Of a stretch of DNA of 64,000 nt, positions 1 through 12,944 are shown piece by piece (position 1 is the first letter of the stretch; the number at the start of each line of letters is the position of its first letter). This DNA comes from Climacium dendroides. Lineage: Eukaryota; Streptophyta; Bryopsida; Hypnales; Climaciaceae. The notes beneath the pieces were generated by a model. The model had not been told where the DNA came from. It did not search any database and saw nothing but the letters and a program-made list of their open reading frames with translations. The translations under genes and the position numbers were made by a program. The stretch is from contig OX467082.1 in assembly GCA_950106755.1 (NCBI GenBank), positions 3,968,001-4,032,000 on the forward strand. The letters are read 5' to 3'.

Positions 1-1960
1 AGTCTCTGAATCCATGGTTGATTGAAAAGGCAGAACTTACCTATGGAATAGACAAAAGTAGAGCAATTTGTTGGATGAGGATTTCTAGCACCCTAATAAC
101 GTTGGTGGTTGAGCTTGGTTGTTCAAGGTCTTTACCACCATCACTAATTCTCCAAAGCTATATTTGCAACTTCCTAAAAATCCTAAAATCCTAAGAACAC
201 AAATTGAATTTGCCAGATTTTAGTGCTCAATTCTTGGAAATTCTTGGAAATTTTAACAACAAAATTTAGTGTTAACTACACTATTTGATTTAAAAATTAA
301 GCTAGATGTAAGTTTTTATTCTTGATGAAGATTTTTGTAAATAATCTTTATATTGTAGAGATCTCCTAAGGGAAAATTATTGTTCAAAATCCAAAATCTA
401 GGGCCAATTGAAGAAGTTCTATGGGAAGCATCTCCCTTGCATTGTCTTCTCCACAATGGATAGTCACTCAGCTGCATGTAAAGATTTAAGCCCAAAGAAG
501 ATTTCATTTTTATTCTATTAGAAAAATTTGCGACCAAAACAACCAAGAAACTATTATTTTGGTCACAATGTCTTGGTCAAAATAACATTAAAACTTGTTT
601 GATAGTGCCCAAATCAACAAAAATTCAACAAAAAAGTGTTCATTTTAAAAAACTACCAATTTTATGAAGGTCGATGTAATTTTTGTCACTTTTCAACTTT
701 TTGATAATATTGACAATGATGAATTATTTTATTTTGGATTTGTTGGATTAATTATGTGCATTATGAGCTCTAATCTTTAAACAAAAAAACTGAACCTAAA
801 AATGCATTGTATTGCTATTAAATATAAATTGAATGCATTGCCCAATTCAACAAATATTTCAAATGCAAGGGCATGAAGATGTAAAAATGGTTCATATTGC
901 AACCTATGCTCAAAATCCCCCCAAAATTCAAGTATTGTGAGAATTGCATGTTTGTCAAATTGTTGATATTTTAAATTCTATAAATGCTAAATTCTTTCAA
1001 AATTTGTGTACAACAATATGAAATGATGTATACCAACATGCCAAGGCACAAAAAGCCTTTTTGCAATTTGAAGAAAAAATTGGCAAAAGATAAAGTAATT
1101 CCAAATCATGTTGAAGAAAACTAAGTTTTAGACATGGCTAACTTTGAAATTGATTTTCTTTCAAATCACAACTAATTTTTTCTTCAAACTTCCATGGTAA
1201 CATGTAATATGCCACACAACTTTCATATACTTATCTACTTTTCGAGTTTGTCCATTGATGCTTATGGTATGGTTGTTTGAATGAAAACGTTTCAACTTTC
1301 TACTCAGTTTCGTTCGTCACTGTAGGATACAATTACCGGTATAAGATATACTCTACACAATTATTTCTTATTTTCACAGCTTTGGCAATTCGCTTCTCCA
1401 TTTACTTGAAAGATGAAATTTGATCATTTGCAAAAGTTAATCACACCTATTTGCTACACATTAATCACTATCCATAGTTTCCATTGTTCAAATGATCATC
1501 ATACATCATAAAATAACATTATTAGCCAAAAAAAAAGATTCCAAGACACCAACAAATACATTATTTGCAAATACCAATTGCAAAAGAAATATGGTATCAC
1601 AGATATATTTGTAGATGATTGACAAAAGTTTTTGTGCTAAAGTGGAATACATTCTGAAAGTCAATATGTATGCATTGTACAAAACATGTTAACTGTCAAG
1701 AATGTTGCAGGCTATTTTGAACAAAAAAAACATGCCGCTCTACTTTTGGGCGCCCTTCTAAGTTAAGTCAGACTCGAGAAGGAGAAAAAATTCACTGAGA
1801 ATAGAAACTACGGATACATGACCTACTTTTCATGGAATGAAGCCATCAGATACAATTATTGAAACTCTGTGCAACAAACCTGTTTCAAATAAAAAATCAA
1901 CAGGCAAAACTTCAGTAGCCAATATATCATATGATATAAATTGAATATTAACAATGTCCC
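1..1960. other. AT-rich intergenic DNA, no gene recognised
   Basis: This stretch is AT-rich and full of stop codons in all frames. The longest open frame is a 76-codon frame on the minus strand at 316-546 with no family resemblance. No splice-linked exon chain, tRNA-like fold or inverted-repeat element could be made out. Confidence 0.6.
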
Positions 1961-1964
1961 AGGG

Positions 1965-2665
1965 AGCAATTTTCAGACTAACTCTTTGTCTCACAGAACC
2001 AATCATTTAGCAAAAAAAGTCACCTCTCCATTTTAAGGAATATGTGGCGCACCCTCATTCTCTGAGGAATCAAAGAATACAACCCACAATGCATTTGATC
2101 ACATATTTTGTTCTTTTCATTGATGGCTATGGTTCCTCCCCAGAAACTCCACTTCAGGCAGCATTCTCAATTTGGCAGAAATACATAAATTTCACAATGT
2201 CCGAACTAAATTAACTGCCTCACAGTCACGAATTCAAGTCCCCAAACACTTGATATATAAATAAATAAATCGATTTCTTTTGAAATTTGCCAAAGTATTC
2301 AAACAATCCAAAACCACTTCCATACCTATTTGAGTTAAAATAAACCATTTTGGAAGCTTCAAGGATTGCAACAAAACTGTATTAATAGCAAGAATAAATA
2401 AAGTCATGTCATTTTTTAACGGAAGAAATATACTGCAATGAACTACTGCCATGGAAGGTCAACTTTCTATTTCTAGTTCGGTCACTCTGGATTTATAAAC
2501 CGTCAATGGAATTTCGAAATCAAATGATTCCTTCTCTTCTGCAACCATTGTTGCTGTGCTTGTTGCCTCGACAGAGTACGATAATATTAGTACTGGAACT
2601 GCGGACATCCCAAGCGAATGATTGATTAGCCCTTCTCTTTGGCTACAACTGCAGATATGAAATCC
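1965..2665 (+). repeat. Dispersed ~0.7 kb repeat, copy 1
   Basis: This segment matches 17985-18755 in the same orientation over its whole length, with many substitutions and small indels. Shared landmarks are 'gaatcaaagaatacaaccca', 'catttgatcacatattttg', 'attttggaagcttcaagga' and 'tactggaactgcggacatc'. No terminal repeats or target-site duplication were found at its edges. Short minus-strand frames in the two copies are similar (around SLKLPKWFILT), but one copy carries in-frame stops, so coding is unproven. It could be an old transposon fragment or a duplicated gene remnant. Confidence 0.75.
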
Positions 2666-2669
2666 ATAA

Positions 2670-5400
2670 TATATCTTACCCAGATAATTTTGTGCTAGCC
2701 ATTCAATGTTGCAACCAGTAGCACTGCTGTGTAACGTTGTGTTCAGATGCACGCTTCATACAACCCTCATACCTTAATTCTACTGCTCCATATATATAGA
2801 TTGTCCACACACGATCAAAAATTGCAAATTCTCCTCCGTAAAGGGATTTGAGGACAAGACAAGCCTGTCAAAGTCGCACTGAACGTATCCATCCAACTAG
2901 CGAGGTTGTCAGTGAAAAAAGGACAGTTATCCTTTGCATTCACAAGTCAAGTGAGTTCGAAGACTTCCAGGAATCTCCTAAAAAATATCTTTTCCTGGAC
3001 AAATTCTTCTTCATCAGCCTGCGAGATTGTAGAACACACTCCGTCAAAAAACGCGTAGAGATATTATGAAATGCAACGAAGACTTCCTGCAAATTAAAAA
3101 CTAAGTGCAGGTTCTGCACAAAGATTGTCAATCGAATACACTAACTTCTCCCCAACGAAGGTTTGTGTGCGGTAGAGCTCCATGAGAGTTTATAATAGCT
3201 TCAAGGACTTCAAGGTCAACACCCCTTGGCGTGAACGAAGAGGATTCTATACAATGCAAACGCATCTCTTAATATTCTCCTGCAAACCAAGTTGAATATA
3301 TGAGATGACAAAGAACTCGACATTGACAAGTGGAACGTAGCATCGACCCTGTTAAGTATCCAGACACACACGAATCGCAGCAGATAAATTAACATTCAAC
3401 CTGGACCCCCCCACCCCCCACCCCCCACCCCCATGTGGCATTTCACTTTACCGTGCTGCACAACCCGACTGCCTTCATTTAATGTGCGAGATCGCTTGTT
3501 GCATCATCGCATATATACCAGTTGAATCTAGAGTTTGCCCTTGCAAGCAATTTGCGATATGACGGATGAAAATGTTGCATTCTCGAAACTTTCACCACAA
3601 AAATAGTGTTGAGGGTTGAGAATTCTCACATTGCACAAAGTGAAAAGAGAAGAGTTGATTACTCACCTTCAGCTATTGAATTTGCTCTCCTCACGGTGAT
3701 GGCCATTGCAGCCAGGCCCCTTGCAGAATCGGCTCCACCCACTGTGGGTCGATGCTCTGCAAAAGCAAACAATCCCCGCCAGGAAACTCTGTCATACTAT
3801 GTCAGGGAACTGGTCTGGACGCCTCCGGACGCTTATCTATCAGCTGCCCCGGTGATACTCCATAATATATTCAAGCTGCCTCAGTTCCCCATAATATATT
3901 CAAACTTATCATGATCATGGAGGTGATCCTCATCCACAAATTAGAGTCAAAACTAAACTTCTGGAGTTGCACTCAAATGTTCGCCAGCTAAATGTCATCC
4001 TTCAGTCTCTAGGACCAGTCGTCCACCATTTTGAGAACCTCAAGGTGATGGCCATTGCAGGTTGCTTGCGGAAACGCTGATCTCTTCTCAATCTTCGAGC
4101 TTGTAATTCTCCACGCCAGCTTCGATGACTTTGCATGAGCGCTTGGATTCTCAAGTAATCTCGTGGCGTCGAGTAACAACGAAATACAAATACCAGAGCA
4201 GGCCAGCTTCAGCATACATGCAACATGGCTGGAGCAATCGAATTCATGACCCGCGCTGCTTCAGATCAGGGCCCCAAAAAATTTCAATTTTTTTGTGAAA
4301 ATTTGAAATGACAGTGAATTGTGAGGGAAAAAATGAAAATATATAATATGAAATACATTCTACACTTAAAAATTTCATCATAGGTATGTATGTATTATAG
4401 GGCAATTCATCATAGTGTAAACCAAAATTCTGCTTCATTACATAATCAAAAAATAAACAGATCATGGTTATGGCCCAAAGTTCAAATCACAACATATTTA
4501 ATTTTAGGAATATTGTCAAGTTGGAGAAGAAATCATAGATATTAATTCTTGTTTCAATATTAATTCTTGTTTCAATATTAATTCTTGTTTCGTTAGATGG
4601 ACTCATATTCCTTAAAGATCATTTGTATGGCTAAAATTCATATCTAAAGCAAGAGTTACAAGTTGTTGTCATATACTAAAAGGACGTCAAAGCTCTTTTT
4701 TAGGTTTCCTCTCATATCACTCTCCACATGTGTTAATCCTAGAAGGGTGCATGCTCCCATGACCAAGATAGTCACCAAAATACTTTGATTATTGAACCAA
4801 TAGACATATTCTTTGTTTCTACAATTGATAGAAAAGTCATCTTTCAGAAGTTTTACTTCTATTTCTGATTCCAACTTCTTCTTTTTTAAACATATGGCCT
4901 TCAAGGATCACAGTTGGAATGACATGACACAACAACCAATGCAACTTGGTGTAGTAAGCCTAGAAATTTAGAGTGTCCGGAGAAATTGGTCTGTAGTCCT
5001 TGGCGACGGTTCGCATCGCTGAGTTGACGGGGTGGTGTCCCCGCAGACGAAGGCAACTGAAACACCATATCCTGTTCAAGGGAAAAGAAAATCAAACCCT
5101 TCAGAGTAAGGCATGGAGAGCTCCATGGATACGCTCTCCCGTCGGTTTCTCGATGGAGCTACATGACCGAGGGTGCTTGACTCGTGACTTCGAAATGGTG
5201 ACAAGCATTTTGTTGCTGTTTCTGACGATGAGGAAACAATGCGATCGGCACTGACAACAAGGTTTGGAAATCGCTCGCGAATTTCAATTCGTTCCATTGG
5301 TGGCTTCTATTGGTTTTCTTCCGTGTCAGTAACAATTGCCATTGCTACTGTCATTGGATCGTTGAAAAGTAGGCAGGGAACGACTTCAATATTTTAGCCT
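2670..5400. other. Intergenic region with unassigned short ORFs
   Basis: This region has a somewhat higher GC content than its left flank. It holds a 102-codon plus-strand frame at 3606-3914 and a 68-codon minus-strand frame at 4009-4215, neither resembling a known family. The phrase 'ggtgatggccattgcag' occurs at both about 3695 and 4045, and 'ataatatattcaa' is repeated near 3865 and 3890, so part of the region may be a degenerate duplication. A C-rich tract of CCCCCCA units lies near 3404-3432. Nothing here is called as a gene. Confidence 0.5.
4539..4592 (+). repeat. 18 bp tandem repeat, three units
   Basis: Three consecutive 18 bp units read atattaattcttgtttca. The third unit ends in cg instead of ca. 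This is a simple minisatellite in non-coding DNA. Confidence 0.95.
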
Positions 5401-5930
5401 GCTTCATTTCTGTAGAAGTTCAATGAGGAGCAAGAATGATTTTTGAGAGAGTTTAGATCTTGAAATTAGAAGAAATTCTTGACCTAAAGTTTGAGTTATA
5501 TTACAATCTTGAATGCGATTCGTGACTTTGGTCTTGATTTCCATGACATGGCCGATTATTGTCGTTTGATCGCTGGGAACGAAATGACTTGACAATTTTT
5601 GAATTCAGCTTCAGTTTGCGTTGTGCAAGTTCGATGAGGATGCAAGCGTGATTAGGATGATTTTTGAGAGAGTTCAGATCGTATAGTGATTTATTCTTGA
5701 CCTAATAAAGTTTGAGCGAAGTCACAGTCTTCGACTACTTAGTTGAATTCGATGTCCATGTCACTCACGTCGTCATGGTCATTGTCGTTTGATCTCTGGG
5801 AATTAGGTCGTGTTATAAATTTTGAGGTGAACTACGTTGTGTAAATTCGATGAGGTACTGGAATGATCTCACGAGTGATTGGATCGGTTTATGATTGACT
5901 CTCAAAGTAAAGTTTGAGTGATCTGGAAAA
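5380..5930 (+). repeat. ~215 bp degenerate tandem repeat upstream of RSPH14-like gene
   Basis: Three diverged units lie head to tail immediately before the RSPH14-like start codon. The shared block (a/g)ttc(a/g)atgagg starts near 5419, 5631 and 5846. The block aaagtttgag recurs at 5486, 5707 and 5909, and 'attgtcgtttgatc(g/t)ctggga' occurs in units 1 and 2. The third unit runs into the start region of the gene, so the array probably covers the core promoter and 5' UTR. Whether it carries regulatory sites cannot be told from one sequence. Confidence 0.8.
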
Positions 5931-5957
5931 TTGAATCTCAAGAAGGAGACTTCTAGC

Positions 5958-8900
5958 ATGGCACCGTTGGAGGACGAAACTATGCGTCAATGCAAAGCGT
6001 GGTGGTACTCTGATCAGTGCATCCGGACGGAAGATATGACGAAGTTTGTGAATGTGCCGGATTGTGAAGAAGGTTATCCCTTATTGAAGAGTGAGTTGCC
6101 TCCTGGCGACTTAATGCAACAACATCCTCATCATCCACTGGTCTACTGGCCGGAGACGGAACCTAGAATCACACTTGGCTACTTGAATTTCATGTATTCC
6201 AAACTGGTAAGTTGCTCTTTCTGGAGATATTCTACTCGTGGCCTGATCTACGAGACTTTTTCGTCGCTAAGAAAGTGGGAAGAATGATGCCTCTTTCTAG
6301 AAAGATGCCCTAGTAAGTTGTTTTACAAGAAGGTCAGAGTATGGCTGATACTCAAAAATCTTTATTTTCTTTTGAAATCAAATGTTGCGATAGGTACGAA
6401 TACTGAAAACCACAGCCACAAAAGATATTGTAATTCGGCAGAAAGCAGTACAATGGTGTGTTGAGCTACTTTGCACTCCTGACTCTCGCGTCCGTTGTCT
6501 TACTGCAGGTACAGTCCTTCATTAGAAAATTGATCATGCTCTGTTTCTTTGGTTTTTGAATGATTCTGAATGTAAAAAATAGGCAATATTGTTCATACCT
6601 AAAAATGCAGGATTATCTTTTCTGAATGTAGGAATTCTTCCCATGTTGGCTGAGATAGCACAAACGGAGGAAGACATGTATCTCAGGCAAGAGCTCGCCA
6701 TGTGTTTCAAATATACTTCAGGTGAATTTGACTTTGGAACTGCGTTGCATGACGTACGATGAATCAGTAATGATTTGGTGCTTTACATTTGTAGACCCTT
6801 ACATTGTGGACTGATGTACTAATTATCAGGGGTTTGGTAAGTACTTTGTTTTTTGAATTGACAGCCTCAACGGAAGCTTGGGACGATTTAGTTGACCTCA
6901 AGTGCATTGACAAACTTGTGGACTATGTAAGCTTTCATTGGATCACGAAAAATGCATCTAGTTGAAATGTGTAGTGCACATTGGGCCTAGGTGTTGATGT
7001 CTTAATTTGGATTGGTTTGAGTTCGATGTCCATTTGTTGTTCTAGTATTGCATTGAGGTTAATGTTTGTCACAGAGTGTACTCTTTTGGTCTATTGAGGA
7101 AGAAAACAAGTGGATATGCAAAATTCAAGATTTGTTATGTATATTGTATTTTTGAACTAAAATTTTTTTTAATTTAATTTATAGGTGGGAGATGACAATA
7201 AGTTACTGAGAGGGAATGCTTTAAGTGCTCTCAATGATTGTTGTTACTCTGACAGAGGTCTGTTTTCCTTTCACCAAGTTAATTACAATGAATTTTTGAA
7301 ATTCCAAGTTCAAATCTGGAAAGAGTAGTTATTGGTCACTCTATCAATCACTTGTCACCAAAACAACACCACTATCACTGTATTCGTATAATGCATATCA
7401 CTTTTTTCTCTTCCTTGTTCCCAATTTGTCTGCAATTCTAAATAATTTTAGGCACTGTGTTTCCACAGCACGAGATGTGCTTGTCAACAAAGGTTCGACC
7501 TTGCAATTTCTCTTGGGGCGTATTAACCAAGAGGCAGACCGCTTAAACACCATTGCGGCATTGGATGTTTTGTCGAAATGTGTAATTGGCTTGAACTACT
7601 GCGAAGAGGCAATGGAGAAACTTCTAAATGTGACTTTTCTTTCTGAGACGTGTCAATTTAGTTAAATAAGGCATCATCTACTTCAGTATATTTGATTTTC
7701 TACATGTGAGATGCATGCAAAATTTTGCAACCCTGGCGAATGTTTGTATAGGTTGATGCAGTGCCCATTGCTTTGCGTCTGATGGATTCCCTATTTTTAG
7801 ATTTGAAGGAGGCTGCTACAAGATTTCTTAGCCTTCTCTGGTGTGTATGGTTCAATCCTTATACCCAGAAAGTAGATCATATTTGTTATTGCCGATACGA
7901 AATGTGTAGGAATGTCATATATTCAATAGGAGCAAACTACTCCATCATCAACATTCACCTTCAATTGTGATCATGCCTTAAAGTTCAATACATAATTTCT
8001 CCACTACAAACAAGGGGAGATTGATGACATAAATTTGTGAAGTAATAATCTCATTTGAAAGAGTAATTTTGATGAGCACAGCTTCCACATCAAGGGGAAG
8101 GACCAAGCTATAAAGCAGGGTGCGATTGAGAAGCTTCTACCATTTTTACATCACATTGAGCCCAGAATTCAAATCTTTGGTCTAGCTGCGCTTATGAGGT
8201 AATCCCAACTCCATTTCTTAATCTAGCTGCGCTTATGAGGTAATCCCAATTCCATTTCTTAAGCAGCCTAGCTAGTTCCACTTTACAAATTGGTTTGGTG
8301 GACTAATTAACTCCAAATCACACCACACTTCAAGATCTATAGATTTGCAAAGAAGGTCTACATTTGACCAAACATAATTATGTTTTTTAAATCCAACTTC
8401 CAAATTTAGAATTTTTATTAGATTAAAAAGGTATTCAAAAGCATGCATTGTCACTAACTTGGCTTTAAAGTAGATGGTGTAGAATATTCCACATTCCATA
8501 GTACTTCATTAATAGCAAAGTAACTAAGTAGACAATTGGAGGCTTGGTGTGATGAGCAAGGTACTTGAAGGAAAGTTAGTGGACATAAAGGCTATTGAAT
8601 GTTATGTTGTGTTTGGTTTTAATTCCAATTAAGTAATTATCTTGGAACTTATAAAATAAAATAATTATATGCATTTATAAGCTTTTCCAAATCAAAATTC
8701 AAGGTATTCAATATATTGTAATTTTTTTATTGGCATAATGAATTCATTTTCGAATTTTTTTGACAATGGACTCATTTTTGTTGAAAATTATATGAAACGA
8801 TTCTTTAGCAAGATCTAAAATTAATGTAAGAATAGAAATTTTTTCAATAAATTTTATAATAGATATGGTTTTTGTATAAGATAATTTCAATTTGGACTTC

Positions 8901-10107
8901 AAAAAATCATGCTTTAACCCAAAATAATTATAAATAGTGTCAAAAGAAGATATATTTTTGTACAAAAAGTTAAATGCAAGGAAATTATAAAGCAACTAAT
9001 TTGAGTGAGTCCCCTCCTAGTTCATCAACAAATAATTATAAAATAAGAACTATGAAATTATACAAAATCTTGTAACATGTAGGGTGAGATTTTGGGAACT
9101 CAAAATTGTGACCTTGGGACAATAAATTATATACATTGTCATTATAATGTTAACAATTTTACATGAAATCACTTATTTTAAGTGCATTGCTTAAATAGTG
9201 ATGAAATCCTTAACAAATGTCATGTTAGGTTGACAAAAAAAATTTCATCCAAATAATTAATATTTCATCTTTGCAATAATGAACGATAATCACTCATACA
9301 GTATTTGTTATTTTGCCATTTGACATCACTTGCTTGCAAAGCCCATATCTCTTAAACAAATGCTTCAATTTTAGTAATTTATAAGTGTTTTTATTTCAAA
9401 GAATCTTATTTTGAAAAAATATTTGTATGAAAGACTACAAAAAAATTACTTTCAAAGAGTTTTATTGATGCTATCTACCAAATTGATATGGTAGTCAATT
9501 TTGGTAAGTATAAAATAATGTAAGATCCTATAGTTTCAATTTTCAAATGTAAGATTGCATTACAATTGTTTCATCCAAATTAGATCATGCTATTATAACA
9601 GTATTATGATTATTTCAATGTCAAGACCCAAAGAGGTTAAATCAAGTGACTAATAGAAGTATGATTATGATGAACTTGCAGTATTACTATTGCAGTAGAA
9701 GGAAAATTCCAAATCTTTTTTGCAAAAGGGGTTCCATATATAAAACCCGTGTTGGATCTAACTGATGATGTCATATGTCTCTACATTATGCAGGTATATT
9801 TGATGTTCCTTATCTCATTCTATTATGCAAGTTATACATTTATTCTTTTGGATCTAGTAAACATAAAATGTCTATTAATCAAGTTCTACATAAAATGATT
9901 TGATGATTATTTTCTATCCTTGTGAAGTTGATGATAAATATTAGCCACCACCCTGGAGCAAGGGCCAAACTACAAGATTGTATTCCAATGCTACGCAAGA
10001 TGATTATTGAATCTACATCATCTTGGTTGAAACGTACTTGTAGACAAGGTATTCAACAACTCCAATTCACATCACGACCATATCCAAACCTTCGATTTGT
10101 AAGATAA
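5958..10107 (+). CDS. RSPH14: Radial spoke head 14 / RSP8-like armadillo-repeat protein
   Basis: Ten exons join in frame: 5958-6206, 6394-6508, 6632-6721, 6865-6926, 7185-7257, 7469-7629, 7752-7840, 8082-8198, 9682-9793 and 9928-10107. The CDS is 1248 nt, giving 415 residues. All introns are GT-AG and the phases match at every junction. After an N-terminal extension of about 62 residues, the protein aligns end to end by eye with animal RSPH14 (RTDR1). It has a stack of armadillo-type helices, with landmark segments such as VIRQKAVQWC, LLRGNALSAL, AVEGKFQIFFAKG and the C-terminal HPGARAKLQDCIPMLRKM. RSPH14/RSP8 belongs to the radial spokes of motile axonemes. In a plant it is expected only in sperm. 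The start ATG at 5958 is the first one in the exon 1 frame, while the frame stays open to about 5931. Animal RSPH14 is about 350 residues, so the extension is the main difference. Another ARM family is possible but less likely. Confidence 0.8.
8181..8262 (+). repeat. 41 bp tandem duplication across a 5' splice site
   Basis: The segment 8181-8221 is repeated at 8222-8262 with one substitution (cccaact versus cccaatt). Each unit contains the last bases of RSPH14-like exon 8 and its donor (atgag|gtaatc), so the gene has two adjacent identical donor sites. Only the first, after 8198, keeps the frame. Using the second places a TAA directly after the codon AGG. Confidence 0.95.
8199..9681 (+). other. 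Large AT-rich intron 8 of the RSPH14-like gene
   Basis: This 1483 bp intron lies between ...ATGAG|gtaatc and ...cttgcag|TATTACT. It is several times longer than the gene's other introns and strongly AT-rich. No internal gene or inverted-repeat element was recognised. Confidence 0.8.
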
Positions 10108-12940
10108 ATGTGTTTTGATTGCATTATTTGAGATATCATAAATATAGTTATTTTGATAGGATAGCATGTAGAAAATAATTTGTACTTTCCATTATGTTTA
10201 GAGGGAAATATGACAATTATAAAGCCAATTAAATATGAAAGAGGCTAGATATATTAAAGAGACCCATGAAAGATTAAGAATTCTAAAATTTTATTTAAAG
10301 AGATTGATATGGCCGTTATAAGGAAAGAATCTAGATATCTTAAGGGAATCACAATGAAATGTAGACTAATGGCAATTTTTTATGTTTTATTTTTGTGTGT
10401 GACATTAATTACAATTTAAAACAAGCCTTTGCATTACATCTTTGGAAATATGCAAATAGTAAGGTGAAAACATCAAAATAAACAATTCACTATAGGTTAG
10501 TTGCACCTTTTTCAAGAGAAAATATAATGTAATTACTATGAGTTCCAAAGCAGAAGCTCCCTTGACCACTAAATTGTCATATAAACTTGTCATAAGATTG
10601 TACTATAAAATATCAACAATCAATTAATCACAATAAAGTACGAGTATGGCTTAATTGTACTTTAAGGGACACCTTTGAGAAGAAGTCTATTTGTCAGAAA
10701 TGGATCCATGGATAGTTTGGAGTGATTTGAGAGAAACAGCATGGACTAGTCTTAACAATTGACTCTAGTTACAAGCAATATCATTTTATAGCATCTTAGA
10801 AGAGTTCTTCATCTTTTACAATATAGAGCTATATAATTATGTTCCTTCTTAAAATATCGATATAACCACTAGAGTATCTTAGTATCTCTTAGAACATCAT
10901 AAATTTTTTTGGAATAAAACACATGGTTGGAATGTATCAAATCTAAGAATGAAGAAAATCCCAAATTTTTTTCAAAACAAAAGATAGCTAAGAGAGAAAC
11001 TCCAAAATTCCACACAACTTGTTTTGGTAAGCATGATTTCCCAAGACCTCTATATTTTTGTCTTCTAGTTAGCTTTTGAAGTGGTTTATTTAAAATTGTC
11101 AAATGTTTAAATTTGAGTTTTTTCTAACTATTTAGAGTACTTTGTAATGCACTTCCAATGATAAAAACTTCAAGTTCTAATCATAAACTTGTAAAAAGGG
11201 AAAAATTTATTGAGGAGTGCATTGACATTGTGCATTGAGGATGCATTAAAAGGATGATGGACAGGGAAAATGATTTTAGTTTCTTAAAGGTGATGTTCCA
11301 TTCATTAAAATATTTTGTGAAGAATATGTTAATTGTCCAACATTTTTACCAAATGGAGTTTGGAAAATCTTTTGTGCAAATATTCAATATGTCTGGAATA
11401 GAAGTGTTTTCGGAAGCATTCTATGACTTTAATTATAGATATAAAAGTATTTACAAGTTATAACCAAAAAATGTAAAGTCAAAGTGAAAATTAACTTTGA
11501 AACAATGATCATAGTTAGACTTTTTCATTTCAAGCTTCTTACAAAATTTCATGAAAAAAAATTGAATATTGAATTTATAATCAAAATTTGAAATAATGAT
11601 TGCTTTAGCTTTATTTATATTACAGAAAATTACTAATCATAATAAGTGCACATTTTATTATATAGATGTAACATATGAATGTTGAAAGACAATTTTTATT
11701 CAAAATTCTTTATTAAATACATAATCTTTCATGCACTTCTTTATAACCAATCTTGTGAAAATCATCAAATTTTGAGGTATTCCACAATGTTTAGGGGCTA
11801 AGAATAATTTGTATTTCATATAAACTTTCTTCACTCTTTATTCAAACACTTACAATGTTTTCAAATTTTCTCCCAAAATCTGAAAATTCAATTGTGGCTT
11901 ATAAATTGTGGCTTATAGAAGATATGATTTTATCTTTGAGAAATAAATGTATCTAATTAGAGGTTTATTTTGGAGGCTTAACCATAAACTCTTGAGAGAA
12001 CCTTTTTTATGTGTTTTGGAGGATTTTAGTGAGGCCTACTAGATGGAAAATAAAAAATTTCATTTCAATTTTGAGGTATAGTTGTTTGCATATAATTTAA
12101 GTGAACAAAATTGAATATTCCCTCATTGTGGCATATTTCACTTCTCTACATGAGAAGATGCCAAATCCATGAATCATTGTACAGTGCATAATATTTTGGC
12201 AACTTCAAGTTCTTTACTCCTGATGTCAATTTGAAACATATAAATGACATTTTTTTGAATTTAGGTTCAACTAGTGAAATATAATTATTGAAGTTTGGTT
12301 TTTGTCTACTCCTACCTAGAAATTTGAGAAATTAATCCACGAATTCAACATTTTATTGCAAATTGAATTTTTGTCCTACAACCACAATGTTCCATTGGTA
12401 AATTTTCTAATTATAGAAAGATAGAATGAATATTTTCACTCCATCATATTCTACACTATCATATAACCTGAGAAATTTCTAGATTTCTTGAACTAATGTT
12501 GTATTTCATACAAATTTCCTTCACTTTTTCCTCAAAAAAATCTCAATAATTTCAAGTTCATATATACAAAACAAAACAAAATTCTTGTAACTAAAGTAAA
12601 ACATTCCATTGCAATCGCCTAGAAAATGACCCATTGCAGAGGGGGAGGTTCTGGCAATTTGGTGCAAAATTGCAACAAAATTTTGGCCTGGCACTACACC
12701 TAGAGTAAAAAAAAATTATAACCCCCCCCCCCCTTATTAATCGCCAAAACATTTCAAATTGAAAAAAAAATCTTAGATGAAATTGCCAAATTATGGATGA
12801 AAATAGAATTATGGATATGTATTGTGTGCTATGTGCTAATGTGATGTTTTCTATTCATTATGTGGATGAATGTTGAAATTTGGAGCACTACTATTACATT
12901 TCATATCGCCACTATGGCACTTCATAGAAAATGAAAAAAA
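10108..12940. other. AT-rich intergenic DNA
   Basis: No gene was found. The region consists of AT-rich text with stops in all frames, ending near a run of 13 C at 12722-12734. The short open frames (for example 10869-11102 minus and 11254-11463 plus) are of AT-driven composition and resemble nothing known. Confidence 0.6.
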
Positions 12941-12944
12941 AAAA

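Noticed and set aside
4539..4592. CRISPR-like array
   Set aside because: The units are directly abutting 18-mers without spacers, which is a minisatellite.
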